This document shows, piece after piece, positions 35,946 to 49,738 of a stretch of DNA of 64,000 nucleotides. A program made the position numbers and the translations under genes. Each line of letters opens with the position of its first letter. Position 1 is the first letter of the stretch. This DNA comes from Theocolax elegans. Its lineage: Eukaryota > Arthropoda > Insecta > Hymenoptera > Cerocephalidae. Below the pieces are notes generated by a model, which made no database searches, had not been told where the DNA came from, and worked only from the letters and a program-made list of their open reading frames with translations. The stretch covers positions 57,218,539 through 57,282,538 of the forward strand of contig CM047431.1 of assembly GCA_026168455.1 (NCBI GenBank). Reading direction: 5' to 3'.

Positions 35946-38900
35946 AGCGAGAAACGAGAATCGGATCCTTACCGCCATCGCTCGACGAAACCTCGGAAGC
36001 TCACCGACAATGGGAATTCATCCCTCGAGGGAACGAGAAGGGGTGCTCGATAATGCACCCCTTCGAGATAACGGCCGAGGGACGTTGCACCGGCGGTCGA
36101 AACCCATACCTTCCTTGTTTCCTGTTTACCGACCGGAGGATCGATCCTGTACTGTACACACGATGCTTAAATTATTGATTTCTCTTTTTTCCTCTTCTCT
36201 TACTTTTTTTAAACGCGCGGTTTCTTGGAAGTTAAAATGGTAACGTCACTCCCATCTATACTCTATTTTTATGTCTAAATAGAGCGAACATTTAATCGCC
36301 AAGAGTTTCATCGGTGTATGTACCTATATATAATTTCATTTGATTGAAAGAAATGTAAAATAATCGTCGCGAATATCAGAAGATATTTGAAAAATTGGTA
36401 GTAGTCGCCTATAAGTTAGCCGAAACGTGTTGCCTATATATTTTTTATAATTCAGTTTGAAAAAAAAAAACAATCCAAGTTACGAGAATCGAATGAAAGA
36501 AAGCGTCGTTAAAATGTGTGTGTAGAGAAATAAAGGTGGAAAAAAGAAAAGGGAGAAAGAAAGCTCCCTCATCAGGTTGAATCGAACAAAAGTATCAACG
36601 CGTTTACACACAACCACGAGACATAGACAGATAGAGAGAGAGAGAGATCCCGAGAATTCGAATAATAAACATTCATTCGAAAAATATTTTTCGGTTCGCG
36701 CGATCTTGGATATTCGATTCAGGGGTGGCGATGCGAAATTCCCTGAATAATATCGAATTCCGGGTTTATACCCATATTGGTAAACATATAGGTATATAAC
36801 TGGATGCTCCGACCGAAAATAAAAGAAACGTGAGGACAAATTTTTAAGGATTACCGTCGCACATATACGCGAAAATTTCGGTGAAAATCCAAATGTTCAA
36901 CCGACTAAACGTTTTAAAACGTATAAGTATATATAAGATCAACGACGAATAAAAATGATGTTTGAATTTCATAGAAGGATAATTATTTTCGTTGGTTCCT
37001 AAATACGAGCGAGGAGGTACCTATATACCTGCGTGTCGCGAGCCGGATGAGATAAGCCGTAAAATATGAAAAAGGTTCGGAGCGTGGGCCGCGGGTCGAT
37101 AAGTGCGCGTGCGAGAGAGAGAGAGAGATCCCGAGAATTCGAATAATAAACATTCATTCGAAAAATATTTTTCGGTTCGCGCGATCTTGGATATTCGATT
37201 CAGGGGTGGCGATGCGAAATTCCCTGAATAATATCGAATTCCGGGTTTATACCCATATTGGTAAACATATAGGTATATAACTGGATGCTCCGACCGAAAA
37301 TAAAAGAAACGTGAGGACAAATTTTTAAGGATTACCGTCGCACATATACGCGAAAATTTCGGTGAAAATCCAAATGTTCAACCGACTAAACGTTTTAAAA
37401 CGTATAAGTATATATAAGATCAACGACGAATAAAAATGATGTTTGAATTTCATAGAAGGATAATTATTTTCGTTGGTTCCTAAATACGAGCGAGGAGGTA
37501 CCTATATACCTGCGTGTCGCGAGCCGGATGAGATAAGCCGTAAAATATGAAAAAGGTTCGGAGCGTGGGCCGCGGGTCGATAAGTGCGCGTGCGAGAGAG
37601 AGAAGAGAGAGAGAGAGATCCCGAGAATTCGAATAATAAACATTCATTCGAAAAATATTTTTCGGTTCGCGCGATCTTGGATATTCGATTCAGGGGTGGC
37701 GATGCGAAATTCCCTGAATAATATCGAATTCCGGGTTTATACCCATATTGGTAAACATATAGGTATATAACTGGATGCTCCGACCGAAAATAAAAGAAAC
37801 GTGAGGACAAATTTTTAAGGATTACCGTCGCACATAGGTATACGCGAAAATTTCGGTGAAAATCCAAATGTTCAACCGACTAAACGTTTTAAAACGTATA
37901 AGTATATATATAAGATCAACGACGAATAAAAATGATGTTTGAATTTCATAGAAGGATAATTATTTTCGTTGGTTCCTAAATACGAGCGAGGAGGTACCTA
38001 TATACCTGCGTGTCGCGAGCCGGATGAGATAAGCCGTAAAATATGAAAAAGGTTCGGAGCGTGGGCCGCGGGTCGATAAGTGCGCGTGCGAGAGAGAGAG
38101 AGAGCGAGAAACGAGAATCGGATCCTTACCGCCATCGCTCGACGAAACCTCGGAAGCTCACCGACAATGGGAATTCATCCCTCGAGGGAACGAGAAGGGG
38201 TGCTCGATAATGCACCCCTTCGAGATAACGGCCGAGGGACGTTGCACCGGCGGTCGAAACCCATACCTTCCTTGTTTCCTGTTTACCGACCGGAGGATCG
38301 ATCCTGTACTGTACACACGATGCTTAAATTATTGATTTCTCTTTTTTCCTCTTCTCTTACTTTTTTTAAACGCGCGGTTTCTTGGAAGTTAAAATGGTAC
38401 GTCACTCCCATCTATACTCTATTTTTATGTCTAAATAGAGCGAACATTTAATCGCCAAGAGTTTCATCGGTGTATGTACCTATATAATTTCATTTGATTG
38501 AAAGAAATGTAAAATAATCGTCGCGAATATCAGAAGATATTTGAAAAATTGGTAGTCGCCTATAAGTTAGCCGAAACGTGTTGCCTATATATTTTTATAA
38601 TTCAGTTTGAAAAAGAGAGAGAGAAGAGAGAAGCGAGAAACGAGAATCGGATCCTTACCGCCATCGCTCGACGAAACCTCGGAAGCTCACCGACAATGGG
38701 AATTCATCCCTCGAGGGAACGAGAAGGGGTGCTCGATAATGCACCCCTTCGAGATAACGGCCGAGGGACGTTGCACCGGCGGTCGAAACCCATACCTTCC
38801 TAGTTCCTGTTTACCGACCGGAGGATCGATCCTGTACTGTACACACGATGCTTAAATTATTGATTTCTCTTTTTTCCTCTTCTCTTACTTTTTTTAAACG

Positions 38901-39306
38901 CGCGGTTTCTTGGAAGTTAAAATGGTACGTCACTCCCATCTATACTCTATTTTTATGTCTAAATAGAGCGAACATTTAATCGCCAAGAGTTTCATCGGTG
39001 TATGTACCTATATATAATTTCATTTGATTGAAAGAAATGTAAAATAATCGTCGCGAATATCAGAAGATATTTGAAAAATTGGTAGTCGCCTATAAGTTAG
39101 CCGAAACGTGTTGCCTATATATTTTTTATAATTCAGTTTGAAAAAAAAAACAATCCAAGTTACGAGAATCGAATGAAAGAAAGCGTCGTTAAAATGTGTG
39201 TGTAGAGAAATAAAGGTGGAAAAAAGAAAAGGGAGAAAGAAAGCTCCCTCATCAGGTTGAATCGAACAAAAGTATCAACGCGTTTACACACAACCACGAG
39301 ACATAG

Positions 39307-39364
<58 letters not shown>

Positions 39365-39406
39365 CGAGAATTCGAATAATAAACATTCATTCGAAAAATA
39401 TTTTTC
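35480..39406 (+). repeat. 3.9 kb mosaic of three duplicated modules (A, B, C)
   Basis: Module A (about 440 bp, begins with palindrome GAAAAATATTTTTC, ends CGCGTGCGAGAG) occurs at 35480, 36679, 37160 and 37650. Module B (about 510 bp, begins AGCGAGAAACGAGAATCGG, ends CAGTTTGAAAAA) occurs at 35946, 38103 and 38632. Module C (about 165 bp, begins CAATCCAAGTTACGAG) occurs at 36471 and 39151. C is followed by a GA tract and the short block ATCCCGAGAATTCGAATAAT, which also sits alone between A copies at 37128 and 37618. Order: A-B-C-c'-A-c'-A-c'-A-B-B-C-c'. Every A/B, A/c', B/B and C/c' border is a GA tract. Every c'/A border is the 14 bp palindrome. The copies are nearly identical. Similar open frames on the minus strand of A are repeats of each other, not genes. 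Confidence 0.93.
39313..39360 (+). repeat. Long (GA)n tract in module C
   Basis: 24 uninterrupted GA units. The same position in the other C copy (36633-36646) has only about seven units. Confidence 0.97.
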
Positions 39407-39410
39407 AAGT

Positions 39411-42040
39411 TATATACACGGGATAAATTTTCCCCCGGCGCGAGGCGCACAAACAAACTTCTGTCTCTCTCTCTCTCTCTCTCTCTTACACTCGCGCGCG
39501 CAGAGATTCCAGAGTGCAAGAGAGAGCTTGGGTTCGAGCCGTCGGGCGGCATTCTTATACATGGGGCTACTAGTTTTTCAGGGCACCGGCCTCGCGCGCC
39601 TTCCTCTTTTTCTCCTCTTCCCTCTCCTCCCCTCTCCTCCTGCCCTTCGCTCCTCCTTCTTCTCCGTGCGCACCTCTCTCGCTCTGCCTCTCTGCCTCTC
39701 TGCTGCACCTCGCGACTTCCGTCTTCCCTCCGTTCTTTCGTTCTTTTTTTTTGTATATTCTCGCTGTCGAGGGGTACGCCGTACGAGAGAGAGACCGTGT
39801 TGTTCTTCTCTCCGGCCCGGGATGATAAAATCGCGGCGACGTTCAATTCGAACGTTGACCGTTAATTCTTTGCAGGATCTTTTCTCTCCCCCTCTCTCTC
39901 TCTGTCATTTTCTTTCTCTCTTTTTGAGGTTACGACTTACGCGATACCGTTTTTTCGCGTGTCTCTTTGTGTAATCAACATTTTGTTATCCATAACATTT
40001 TTCTCGATTTTTCGTTCTTGTTGCAACGAAGATCGACCAAAAATTTGTAAGCAAACGAGAAGCGATTATGAAAATTTGTCGAAGGGAAACCCCGGGACGT
40101 CGTTTAACGGGGTGCCATAGTCAATATTTATCCTCCCTACCTTATCGGCAATCGTGATTATTAGTAATAAATGTGTAAATAAAGCAGTATGTGAAAAAAT
40201 AAGAGAAGAGGCGCCTTCGTTTATTAATAATCTAACTGTGTGCTGAATTACAGATTAAAATTATATTGCGTTTTTGAGAAAAGTCTTACCAAAAATGTGA
40301 ACCTAACCTCAACGAGGTGAAAAGATTTGATATTTTTGGTAAGACTTTTCTCAAAAACGCAATAATATTTAAATCTAAAATTCAGCACTCAGTTAGATTG
40401 TCAATAAACGAAGGCGCCTCTTCTCTTATTTTTTCACAGACTGTTCTACTTTTTTATTAATTAATCATCAAAAATTGAGTATGGAACCCCCTTAAACGGT
40501 CCAAACATCTCGACCGAATAACCTTGCAAACCAACGACCGAACGAAGCAAACGTGAAAATACAAAATTGTAAAATAGGAGATAGTGATATATATAGGTAT
40601 ACAACCGAATAAATAGTTGGTCGAACGTATATAGCGAAAGAAAAAAAAAAAAAGAAAAAGAAAATAAGTAACGTGTAAAATACAAAATGATCCCGAACGA
40701 CGATAAGAGAGCCTCTCTAACGCTTCATTCAAATCGCTCGAAAGTCGACGGAGCGGCATCGGCGGCGGCGGTGGTGGCGGCACGAGAAGAAAGCCGACGA
40801 GAAGGCTGCCCGGAGCCGATGTGCACGACGGGGGAAGAGAGAGAGAGAGAGAGAGAGAGGGATAAAAAAGCATCGCAGCCAAAGGAAAAGACGTAGCGAA
40901 GAGAAGCGACGCGCTCGCTCGACTCAAAGGCTGACCGCCCGACTATTAACTCGAAAGGAGCAAGAGAGAGAGAGAGAGAGAGAGAGAGACGGAGAGAGGG
41001 ACGAAGAATAAGAGAGATGTGTATGTGCGCGCGTGTATATATATATACCATGGAAGATTGCCGGCGGCCGTACAGAAATTTTATAGATGCACCGGTGCTC
41101 CAATTTTCACCGCGCTTTCCGGCCTTGAAAAAAGGAAAACTACTATCACGCGTGCCTGTGCGAAGGATCATTTGACTATTTCAAAATTCAAGGTTATATA
41201 GGGGAATTTAGTCGCGTGATTTACCATCAGGGAATAAAAAAAATAGTTAGTTACTGTTAATTACGCGAGGTTTATCAATGCATTGTTACATCCACGGTAT
41301 GTAGATACTTTGATTAATCTATACGAAATAAACTCGATAAATTGACAAAATAAACTACTACCTAAATAAAGTTTTTTGTTTTATTTTCCTTATACGGCAC
41401 ACATTCGCGATCGATAATGCACTCGGTTTGTTTGATTGAACCGGAAAACGCGCGGTGAACGCAAACTACTTATACGTTGCAGATCATTCTGACTATTGAA
41501 ATATTTGACTATACGCTATAATACCAAAATGTACATTAGAACCTATTCGAACACTCATATGTACACCAAAGGGCTAACATTTTCGCTTAATTATCCATTT
41601 CCTATTTACCATTTACATGCGTGGAGATCATTTTAAACATATTTGTCGTTTCCGTCAAGTACTTCTGCGGGAAATAAATCTTTAGTTACGACAAATGATA
41701 TTTCTTGAGAATTAAGAATTTAACGATTTTACGAATTGGTGATTCAAATATTCATATACACACACACACAGAGACACGAACGAACGAACAAACGTTTCTC
41801 CGCTCAAGTACTCAAGTATTTTGTCGTTATATATTTTGGTGTTAGAAACGTAATATATGGGAATTTACTGACCGGTTAATCAACTAAAAGTTAAGATTGA
41901 ACAATACAAGACGAATATTAATTTCTCTCGGCGCGATTTTCGTAATAAATCTAAAAGAATTCTATAACCCAGAAAGATAAATAAAATAAAAGGACCGTCT
42001 AGCCTGAAAATTTCGTTAGGAAAAAATGTGTCTAAGCTTA

Positions 42041-42082
<42 letters not shown>

Positions 42083-42192
42083 CACAGAGAGAAAGATACG
42101 CAGACACGCAAAGAGTACGTATACGGCATTTAAAAATTCTTGGGCATCCGTCGGCTAATCTCCGTGTATTGTCGGAGAGGCCTACACAGCGA

Positions 42193-42228
<36 letters not shown>

Positions 42229-42490
42229 CGGTTGCGGCGACGTAAAAGAAATCCGAAAAGGTATATACGCGCGCGGCCAGGTATATAAATGCGCGCGGAC
42301 GGGTCGGCAGAGAACACAGAGAAACCCCGGGGTGGGGAAGGGAGAGGGAAAGAGAGAGAGAGAGAGAGACGGGTAAACAGGATCGGGAGGTTAGAGAAAA
42401 ACATAGAGGGGCGAAAACGTAGAGGCTGGCGGCGCCGCTTGATGTGCGCCGGGTCCGTAATTACAGGTTTTCAGAACGCTTCGGAGAAAA

Positions 42491-42527
<37 letters not shown>

Positions 42528-44090
42528 CGGCCTTCTTGCAGCCGTGTGTAACGGGTGTGCGGTAAGTAAGTGCGACCGAGTATCGTGTTTATTTTATTCT
42601 CCTAGGTGAACGAGAGAAAGAGAGAGAGAGAGGGAGTAAGCCTCTTTCTTCAACCTTCTTTTTACACTTTTTTTTCTTCTTCGTTTTGGGTGGAAAATTC
42701 GTTTTTTTCGTTCTATACAATTTATCGGAGCCCCAGCGCTTTCGTGATAACGATAAATAATGCTAGACGTGCCGGTGTATCCCGAAATATATGTGTGTAT
42801 ATACATTTACTGGGTTTTACAAGAGATATACGTGATATATTTATGATAGGAGGTTCTAACTAACAACGTTGCAAGATTCACTTGACAAATAGAACAGACA
42901 GGACACGCACGTCACGGACTACGTACCCGGTACCGTAAGCCCTTACTTTTTTTTTCTTTTCGTCGTGATCAAAGCAACGCGATCTGATCGACTAAAACGT
43001 TTTCGTAATTTTCTAACACAGAACATCTTCTCGTAAAATTAACCGCGAAATGTCCGGTTATTTATCTAGTACGTTCGATCGGTGCTCTCTAAATTATCTC
43101 CGTGTAATTATATTTATACGAAGTTGCGCGGTAAGTAGAAAAAGGAAATATTCTCGAGAATAAAAAATAAAGTAAACTGTTGCACAGTTTTTAAATAAAA
43201 AAGAATGAAAAAGAACGTGTCCACGTATAAGGAGAAAAATGGGCCGAATGAAAAGTGCCTAAATCGTGTATCACAAAGAACGACATAAATTTTCCGTGCG
43301 CAAGCTTGGAAGCGTGGGTGTAAGAAACGAAACGAAACGAAACGAAAGAAAAGAGTCTCCGGCGAAGTAGAAAGAGAGAAGAGAACTTTCGGACCACCCA
43401 ATGCATTAAAAGAGCCGCTCTGCCGTCGTACTCACGAATGCAGGATGTGCAGCTCAAAAGAAAAGGCTCGCTTTCTGCACGTTCCGTAACCAGGAACCAG
43501 GTGATAGATCGACCAAAAATACTATCGAAAATCGTCCCCTCAGAGGAAAACTGTGATTAGTTTCAATTGCACTGCTTGGTCATCTTGATAATAAACATTG
43601 CTAACTAAAAAGTATATATTCGTATTTCCGTGATATAATATACCAATAACTATTAGAGAACGAGGACCTCAACGTCGACGGCAACGTGAATCCGTCGAGT
43701 CCGAGTCAAGTTAAAAAAGCAGGATCGAAGGAAAAAAATCAATTCTCCAAAAGGAGAAGATTCGTCCCCCATTGTTTTTTTATTTTCCATTTTGTAATTT
43801 CATTTTGTCTCTCTCCCTCTCTGTCCGTGTCCATTTGGCTCCTCGACCCCTTCTCCCTCGGTATTTTGATACTCGTTTTATATTACTTTTTTTCCTCTCT
43901 TGCTATACGGAGCGGCCGCAAAGACGCATGAATAAAAAGGCCGCGCGCACATCGGAAATAAAAATGAGAAAAGCACGAGACGTGACTGCGTTACTTAAGG
44001 GCCGGGCGCACTCAAAAACATTAATGATCCGCGCCGGCCCGCATTATTTCGCTCTTTTTATTTCCCCACCAGTCCACCTTCCCGCCTCCC

Positions 44091-44134
<44 letters not shown>

Positions 44135-44837
44135 TCGCGTTTTATTTCCACGTTTAATTAAAGAGGAAAATATATCTATATACCCGCGTATTTAGCTACG
44201 TTAATTGAGAGACGGTAAAATATCTTCATTTCATTGCAATGTTTCCCTCTTTCCCCTCACATCTCGACGGGTTCGTTCACCACCCTCCTCAATAGTGCAA
44301 TAATAATCAAATATTTTGCAATACAAGTGTGTGCACGGATAAAGATCGATGAGCATAAAAGAAAAATTAAGAATTTTCAGAGAGAGAGTTTAACGCGAGC
44401 AAGAAAAAAAAGTTTTTCACTGGGTTATTAAAGTGCCGCGCGGTGTCCGAAACTTTCTTTCTCTGTGTTTCTGTCGTTGGCGAGGGCAATAATTGAAATT
44501 TCACGCTCGGTCTGACGTCACCGACGAAAATGGAGTTCCGAGTGAGAGAGAGAGAGAGAGAGAGAGAAGGAGAGAAGGATCCGTGGACCCCCTCCAAGAA
44601 ACGTCGGCAGAAGCTCCAAAGGATCTCCCAGAGCGCGCGGCGGCATTAGAAGGGAAAGCCTGCGAAGGGTCGATTTTCCGAAGCGCGGGGACGATAAATT
44701 AGCCCACGAGGCGTCTCTCCGTTCTTCCTCGTATATCCCGCATAGACGCCCGAGTTTCGGATGAAGCGCAAGGTGAAGGTCGAATTTCCAGGAAGGACCG
44801 CGAAAGAGAGCCTCTACGTATACCTGACCGGTTCTCA

Positions 44838-44871
<34 letters not shown>

Positions 44872-45488
44872 CTCACTTCTCTCTTTCTTTCTCTCCTCCT
44901 GTATCGCGAGAGAGGATCACTCGTAACGGAAATCCAGCTCGACGCTCTTTTATCGCGGAGGCTTTTTACCGGGAATATATGTACGTAAGTATATTACTAG
45001 GATTATATCGTGATTATTCTTTGTCCGCGCGACGATTCAACCAGAGTTTCCCACCGAATCAAAGATGTACCTTTTAATTAGATTGCGAGGAGGTAGTCGA
45101 GGTGTATCTCGTATTCTTCGAATAGTCGCGAACGAGCGTGACTCCGTGACGCGGGTGACGGGTCTGGAATAGTGATCCGGTGTCGATATACCCGAGAGAC
45201 CGAGGGAGACCGGAAGTCAAAGGGGGGGGGGGGCGGTGAAGACAGCTGCGAACCCTACGCGAAGATATGACGACCGGTGCACACGAGAGTCGACTCGAGT
45301 TGAGAGATAAGCCGCGCGGGCCAGAAGGAGATCGCGGAACTCGCCGTGGCATCGGTTAAACGGAGGACGTCGACGATTCGCGTTGGCTCGTCTTCCCCTC
45401 GTTCTCTTCTAATTGGGGCTTAATCGCGGATAAATAACCTCCGGAATATTTCCGAGGGTCGGTGTCTCCTTTGAAGCCTCGCTCTTCC

Positions 45489-45528
<40 letters not shown>

Positions 45529-46300
45529 GTGTCGTCGTCGTCGCCGCCGCGAGCACAGCCAACGTTTACAACGCTCGGATTTACGCGTCGACCGACGAAA
45601 ATATACGCGCCAAGATAACATTCCATCCGGTAGACGCGCGGGTTCGCCGAAACCTCTTAGCTCGCGGAGGTAGTTATCGCGATCGCGACGATCGATTGTC
45701 CGACATCTCGGTCATTTGAAATCGATCGATTTCACGAGAAACAGTAAGAAGAAGGAGGAGAAGTGAGGGAGCCCCACGTGGTGACTTGGTGAGCCAACGA
45801 ATCGTTGGACCGCGAAGGTCGATGGAAAACCCGTCTCTCCCTTGTCTCTCTCTCTCTCTCTCTCTCTCTCAGTCTGAGTGCTCGTTCCTCGCACTCGACG
45901 ACGAACCATCAGAGGAAAAGGGAGAAGACGGCGTCGACACACGCAGCACACGCAGAGGCACACACACACACACACACGTACGCACCACCCACATCGCATC
46001 CGTTAATCCGAAAGATCTTATTTCGAGTGCGCCTCGGAAAGATTCGGATGCGCGCGTTGGGGTTTCGTGGCGAGAGGCGAGATGCGAGAACGAGAGAGGC
46101 TTTCACGGCGCCCGGAGAAAAAGAGAGGAAGAGAGAAGGGAACCGCCGCTTCCCCATTCATGGCGCGCAGAGTTAATAAATGTAAGATGGCAGACGCGAG
46201 ATTACGGCTCGACCTCTTCGTCTCTCTCTCTCTCTCTCTCTCTCGGGCCGCGTATATACCTTTGGAATGCGTTATAGTTACGTCGCACGTGGCACCGGCG
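39411..46300. other. CpG-rich, GA/TC-microsatellite-rich region
   Basis: Composition rises sharply, with many CG dinucleotides and long (GA)n or (TC)n tracts. These lie near 39463, 40841, 40964, 42191, 42351, 42491, 44096, 44544, 45496, 45846 and 46222. There are (CA)n tracts at about 42042-42088 and 44839-44870, and a run of about 12 G near 45223. Open frames up to 228 codons on both strands are mostly Arg/Glu or Ser/Leu repeats from these tracts, and none has a recognisable domain. The pattern fits a regulatory or promoter-dense region, perhaps the distal promoter of Axin. Exons could not be identified. Confidence 0.5.
40104..40495 (-). mobile_element. 392 bp TTAA MITE, copy 2
   Basis: TTAA at 40104-40107 and 40492-40495. 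Read on the minus strand it aligns over its whole length to 14594-14985, with roughly 95% identity by eye and the same length. It has the same inner inverted blocks AAGAGAAGAGGCGCCTTCG and AGTCTTACCAAAAAT. It is an insertion of AT-rich DNA into the CpG-rich region. Confidence 0.92.
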
Positions 46301-46894
46301 ACGACGACGACGACGACGGCGGGAGGTCTATCCTATCCTATCCGAATTCTATAAGCCTCGAATTTTGCAACCGGAATTAAAATTAAAATATATATATATA
46401 TATATACAGGTAGCAGTACTCTCGGGACAAGTCTATCGGATGCGCATCTAGGTATATAGGTGTATATACATACATCTTCGTTTCAATTCGTTATTCCACT
46501 CGAGATACCACTATTTGGGTTTGTTAAGATTCTCGTAATTTTTTATCCCCGAGGTTTCCTCCGGTTTTACGTATACCAAATATACATATATGTATCTACC
46601 TGTCGATTCAACGGTCTAATCTGTGGCTTCGATCTCGGGGGGGCTATTCACCCAACTTACCGCGTATACATTTCTTCACCGCGCTACGCGAATTTTCCAT
46701 GAAAACTGTGTATTCTATACGGGTATATCGGGCCCTCCTTATGCGGTGGAACCGTGGAAAGTTTCAATGGGCTGATTATGTGTATACTATTCGTCTAATA
46801 CACCCAAGTGATATTTTAACAAATTAATATATTCGTCTCGCAAGAGTAATAAGTCTAGGAGCCAGAGAGGTTTTCGTGGTCATTGGAGGTCTCT

Positions 46895-47361
46895 AGTCAC
46901 AAACCAAAGTGTTTTACGACTATTTTGGTTCGTTATTCACGAATTTCAAATGAATTACAAAAGGTTATTAACAATTTAATTCGTTTTTCACTAGATTAAA
47001 TTATGCTCGGTATTATGGGATATTACAATGAAACACGTTTTAACCCGAGATATACTTAGCAAATTTAGTGCCTAATGTTACAAACGTACGCTCCACGCGA
47101 CAGAGCAAGTAGTGAGCGCAGAGCCGCATTTAACCATTGAATTTGCAATATCTTGGGTTATAATAATTAACGTGTTGCGAAATTTCAAAAACGTGTTTAA
47201 TTGTATTTGCTCAATTGTGCTCAATTTCAACCAAACAAATCGATTTCATAACCATTTAAACAATTAAATTGTTAATAACATTTTCTAGACGCATTTTTAA
47301 AGAAAACACGATTGAATATCAAAGAACCGAAATAGTCCTAAGAACACTTGGGTTTGTGACT
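46895..47361. mobile_element. 467 bp inverted-repeat element
   Basis: The left arm starts AGTCACAAACCAAAGTGTT and continues ACTATTTTGGTTC and GGTTATTAACAATTTAAT. The right arm is its imperfect complement, ending AACACTTGGGTTTGTGACT. Arms are about 85 bp. The middle has no coding potential. It is a MITE-like structure distinct from the TTAA family. Confidence 0.72.
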
Positions 47362-49545
47362 GAACTATATAAGTACTTCTATACGTATATTTCCTAACAC
47401 TCGATCAATTTAAAGGGATAAGTGAACGATGTCCACGCGCACAGTGGAAAGCAAAAAAAAAATAGACCGAGGCAACAAATCGGCCAAATGAAATTGAACG
47501 AGGTACTTACAAATTCGTAACCCCCATGGTTCTCAAACCGAGGAGAAAAAAAGAGCGAGAGAGAGAGAGAGAGAGATAAAAGCCAAGGGCATGAGTACGA
47601 ACAAAGGGACAAAGGTATACGTGCGCCGAAATCCCGCGGCGCGCGTAAAATCCTAACCTCTCGACGCGAGCTTGTATATATTAGCCTCTCTGGGCATTTA
47701 AACCCATCCCTCTGTGTGCTCGTGTACGTGTGTACGTCCGCGTGTTTGTGTAGCAAGACCTGGTATATATACTCGAGGAGCTCGTCGAGGCAAAAGTCGC
47801 CAGAGAGAGGGAGGGAGGGAGAAGAGAGGCAGTCAAAGAGCCTAGCCGACGTTTTTCCTCGCGGCGCGACGACGACGACGACTTTCCACTCTCCTCTATA
47901 TCGAAGTGTCTCACCCGCATGCCACGAACCTCGCTTGTACTCGTCGATAATACCTCGCTGCTTCTTTTATTTCTCTTATATACACATACGTGTCAACCGT
48001 CCTCGGACGCTTATATAGGTTTTTTTCTCTCTTTATTCATCTCGTAAAGATGTAGTTATCATGTTTATTTAAATTTCATTAATTCTGTAGGTATTTGAAA
48101 ACAAAAAATTAAAGGAACATTACCGAACGGTTAGCCCCATGATCAAGTCGTACTTACGTAGAGAAGGTATTTCGAATTTGAAATTTGTAAGAGTGCACGT
48201 TCTAGCGAAATAATACAAAAAATAACGAATTTCGAATGTCCCATCGAGAACCGATCCGCTTACTCGGAACTCGGGGATCGGTGCGAATTTCAAAGAGTGT
48301 ACGTGTACGTGTGTGTGTGTGTGTGTATATACATAGGTACAATACGTATATGGTTGTACCAACAATGAAAACCACATCGCGTGAAGCTAATCAGAGGTTA
48401 CGATAGGAGCGTGCCGGCAAGTTCAAAGGGAGCGCGCAGTGGGGCGCGACGCACGCGTTGGGTGACGCCACGGGGAGAGCCGATCTTTCGAAGAATAAAC
48501 TTGATGGGGAGGACCGACCATGTCGATCGCTCGTACGCGCTTCTCTTTCACCTTTGTACTATCATCGATGCAAACTTTTTTTTCTTTTATTTCAAATGCC
48601 GAATTGCAATTAAGTAACGACGAAAATGCACAACGAAGATAAGTAAATAACGTGGATATATCTTTGGAATGAAAAAGGTATACTTAATTTGGTGGAAATT
48701 ACTGATATAGAAAAAATTTTCGGGAGAATAGAACCGCAGTTTAAAAACGACCGATACAAAGTAACTAAAGGTTGTACATCGCGTCGAAAAATCGATTAGA
48801 TTCTAAATGAAATTCCAAATCTTGAATCTCGATAATACCTATATATATATATATATATATTGAACGTTGTAAATAAAGAGTGATGAAAAATAAGAAAAAT
48901 AACTCTGTTAAGGCAAAAGGTAAGAGAAGAAGAGTAATAAAGAAAGACGACGACCCACACGTTCGTTCTCTCGAAATAACCATGGACTCGAGTAGCGATG
49001 ATATACCTATATACTTCTTGGAGCCTTCAGCGGAGGAAAGAACACGAGGAGAGAAAGGAAAACTCGCGGAGCAATACGCCTAGGCGAAGTGAAAGCGATC
49101 ACACCGAGGCGCAAGTATAATCTTGCGCTCTTCGCGAGGTCTCTCCGTTCTAACGAATCAGCCAGCATTTGGTGAATCGAACGGAAGAAGTTAATTTTCC
49201 CAAGTAACGAATAATAACACTTGTGTACGAGATAACATAAGATACATCGAAATTTTTGTAGCTCGTGACGACGTTAAGACGACAGATATACTACGGTTGC
49301 AAACGTCTTTTTTTTATGATAATAAGAACGTAATGCACTGCAATATAGTTTATCTATACATTCTATAAGCACGAAAGTGTAAAAAAAAAATTAATGGTAC
49401 AGAATGGGTAAATCGACGACTTTCCACTTTTGAGTAAAGTGTCTAATACCGTCAATTTTTAGACTTTAGAACTTATAGAATCTACAGGTGTATCAAAACT
49501 AAATAAATTTTACACGTGTTTAAAGGATTTTATAATTAAGAATCA

Positions 49546-49738
49546 TATAAGGGAAAGCCGTATTACCGACATTACAATTTTTCGTTTTATTCAATAAATA
49601 CGTAACATTTTCCAACTTGACCAACTTAGCAACTATATCTATGTATTTCATAGAATGTGGGTACGTTCGTATAATTAGGATAAAGCAAAAATTGAGTGCA
49701 TAAACCAAAAATCGATAATGTCGGTGATTCCCCTTAAT
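49546..49738. mobile_element. Inverted-repeat element, possibly TTAA type
   Basis: The left arm AAGGGAAAGCCGTATTACCGACATTA and right arm TAATGTCGGTGATTCCCCTT are imperfect complements about 190 bases apart. The right side abuts TTAA (49734-49737); the left side has ATAA. The CCGACATTA motif recalls the cluster at 21.6-23.7 kb. Confidence 0.5.

Noticed and set aside
37021..37867. Repeated minus-strand frames sharing SSRFFYFRSEHPVIYLYVYQ
   Set aside because: They are identical only because module A is duplicated; no start context, splice sites or known domain.
39160..39846. 228-codon minus-strand open frame
   Set aside because: Crosses the mosaic repeat and a long GA tract (poly Ser-Leu); composition explains the openness.
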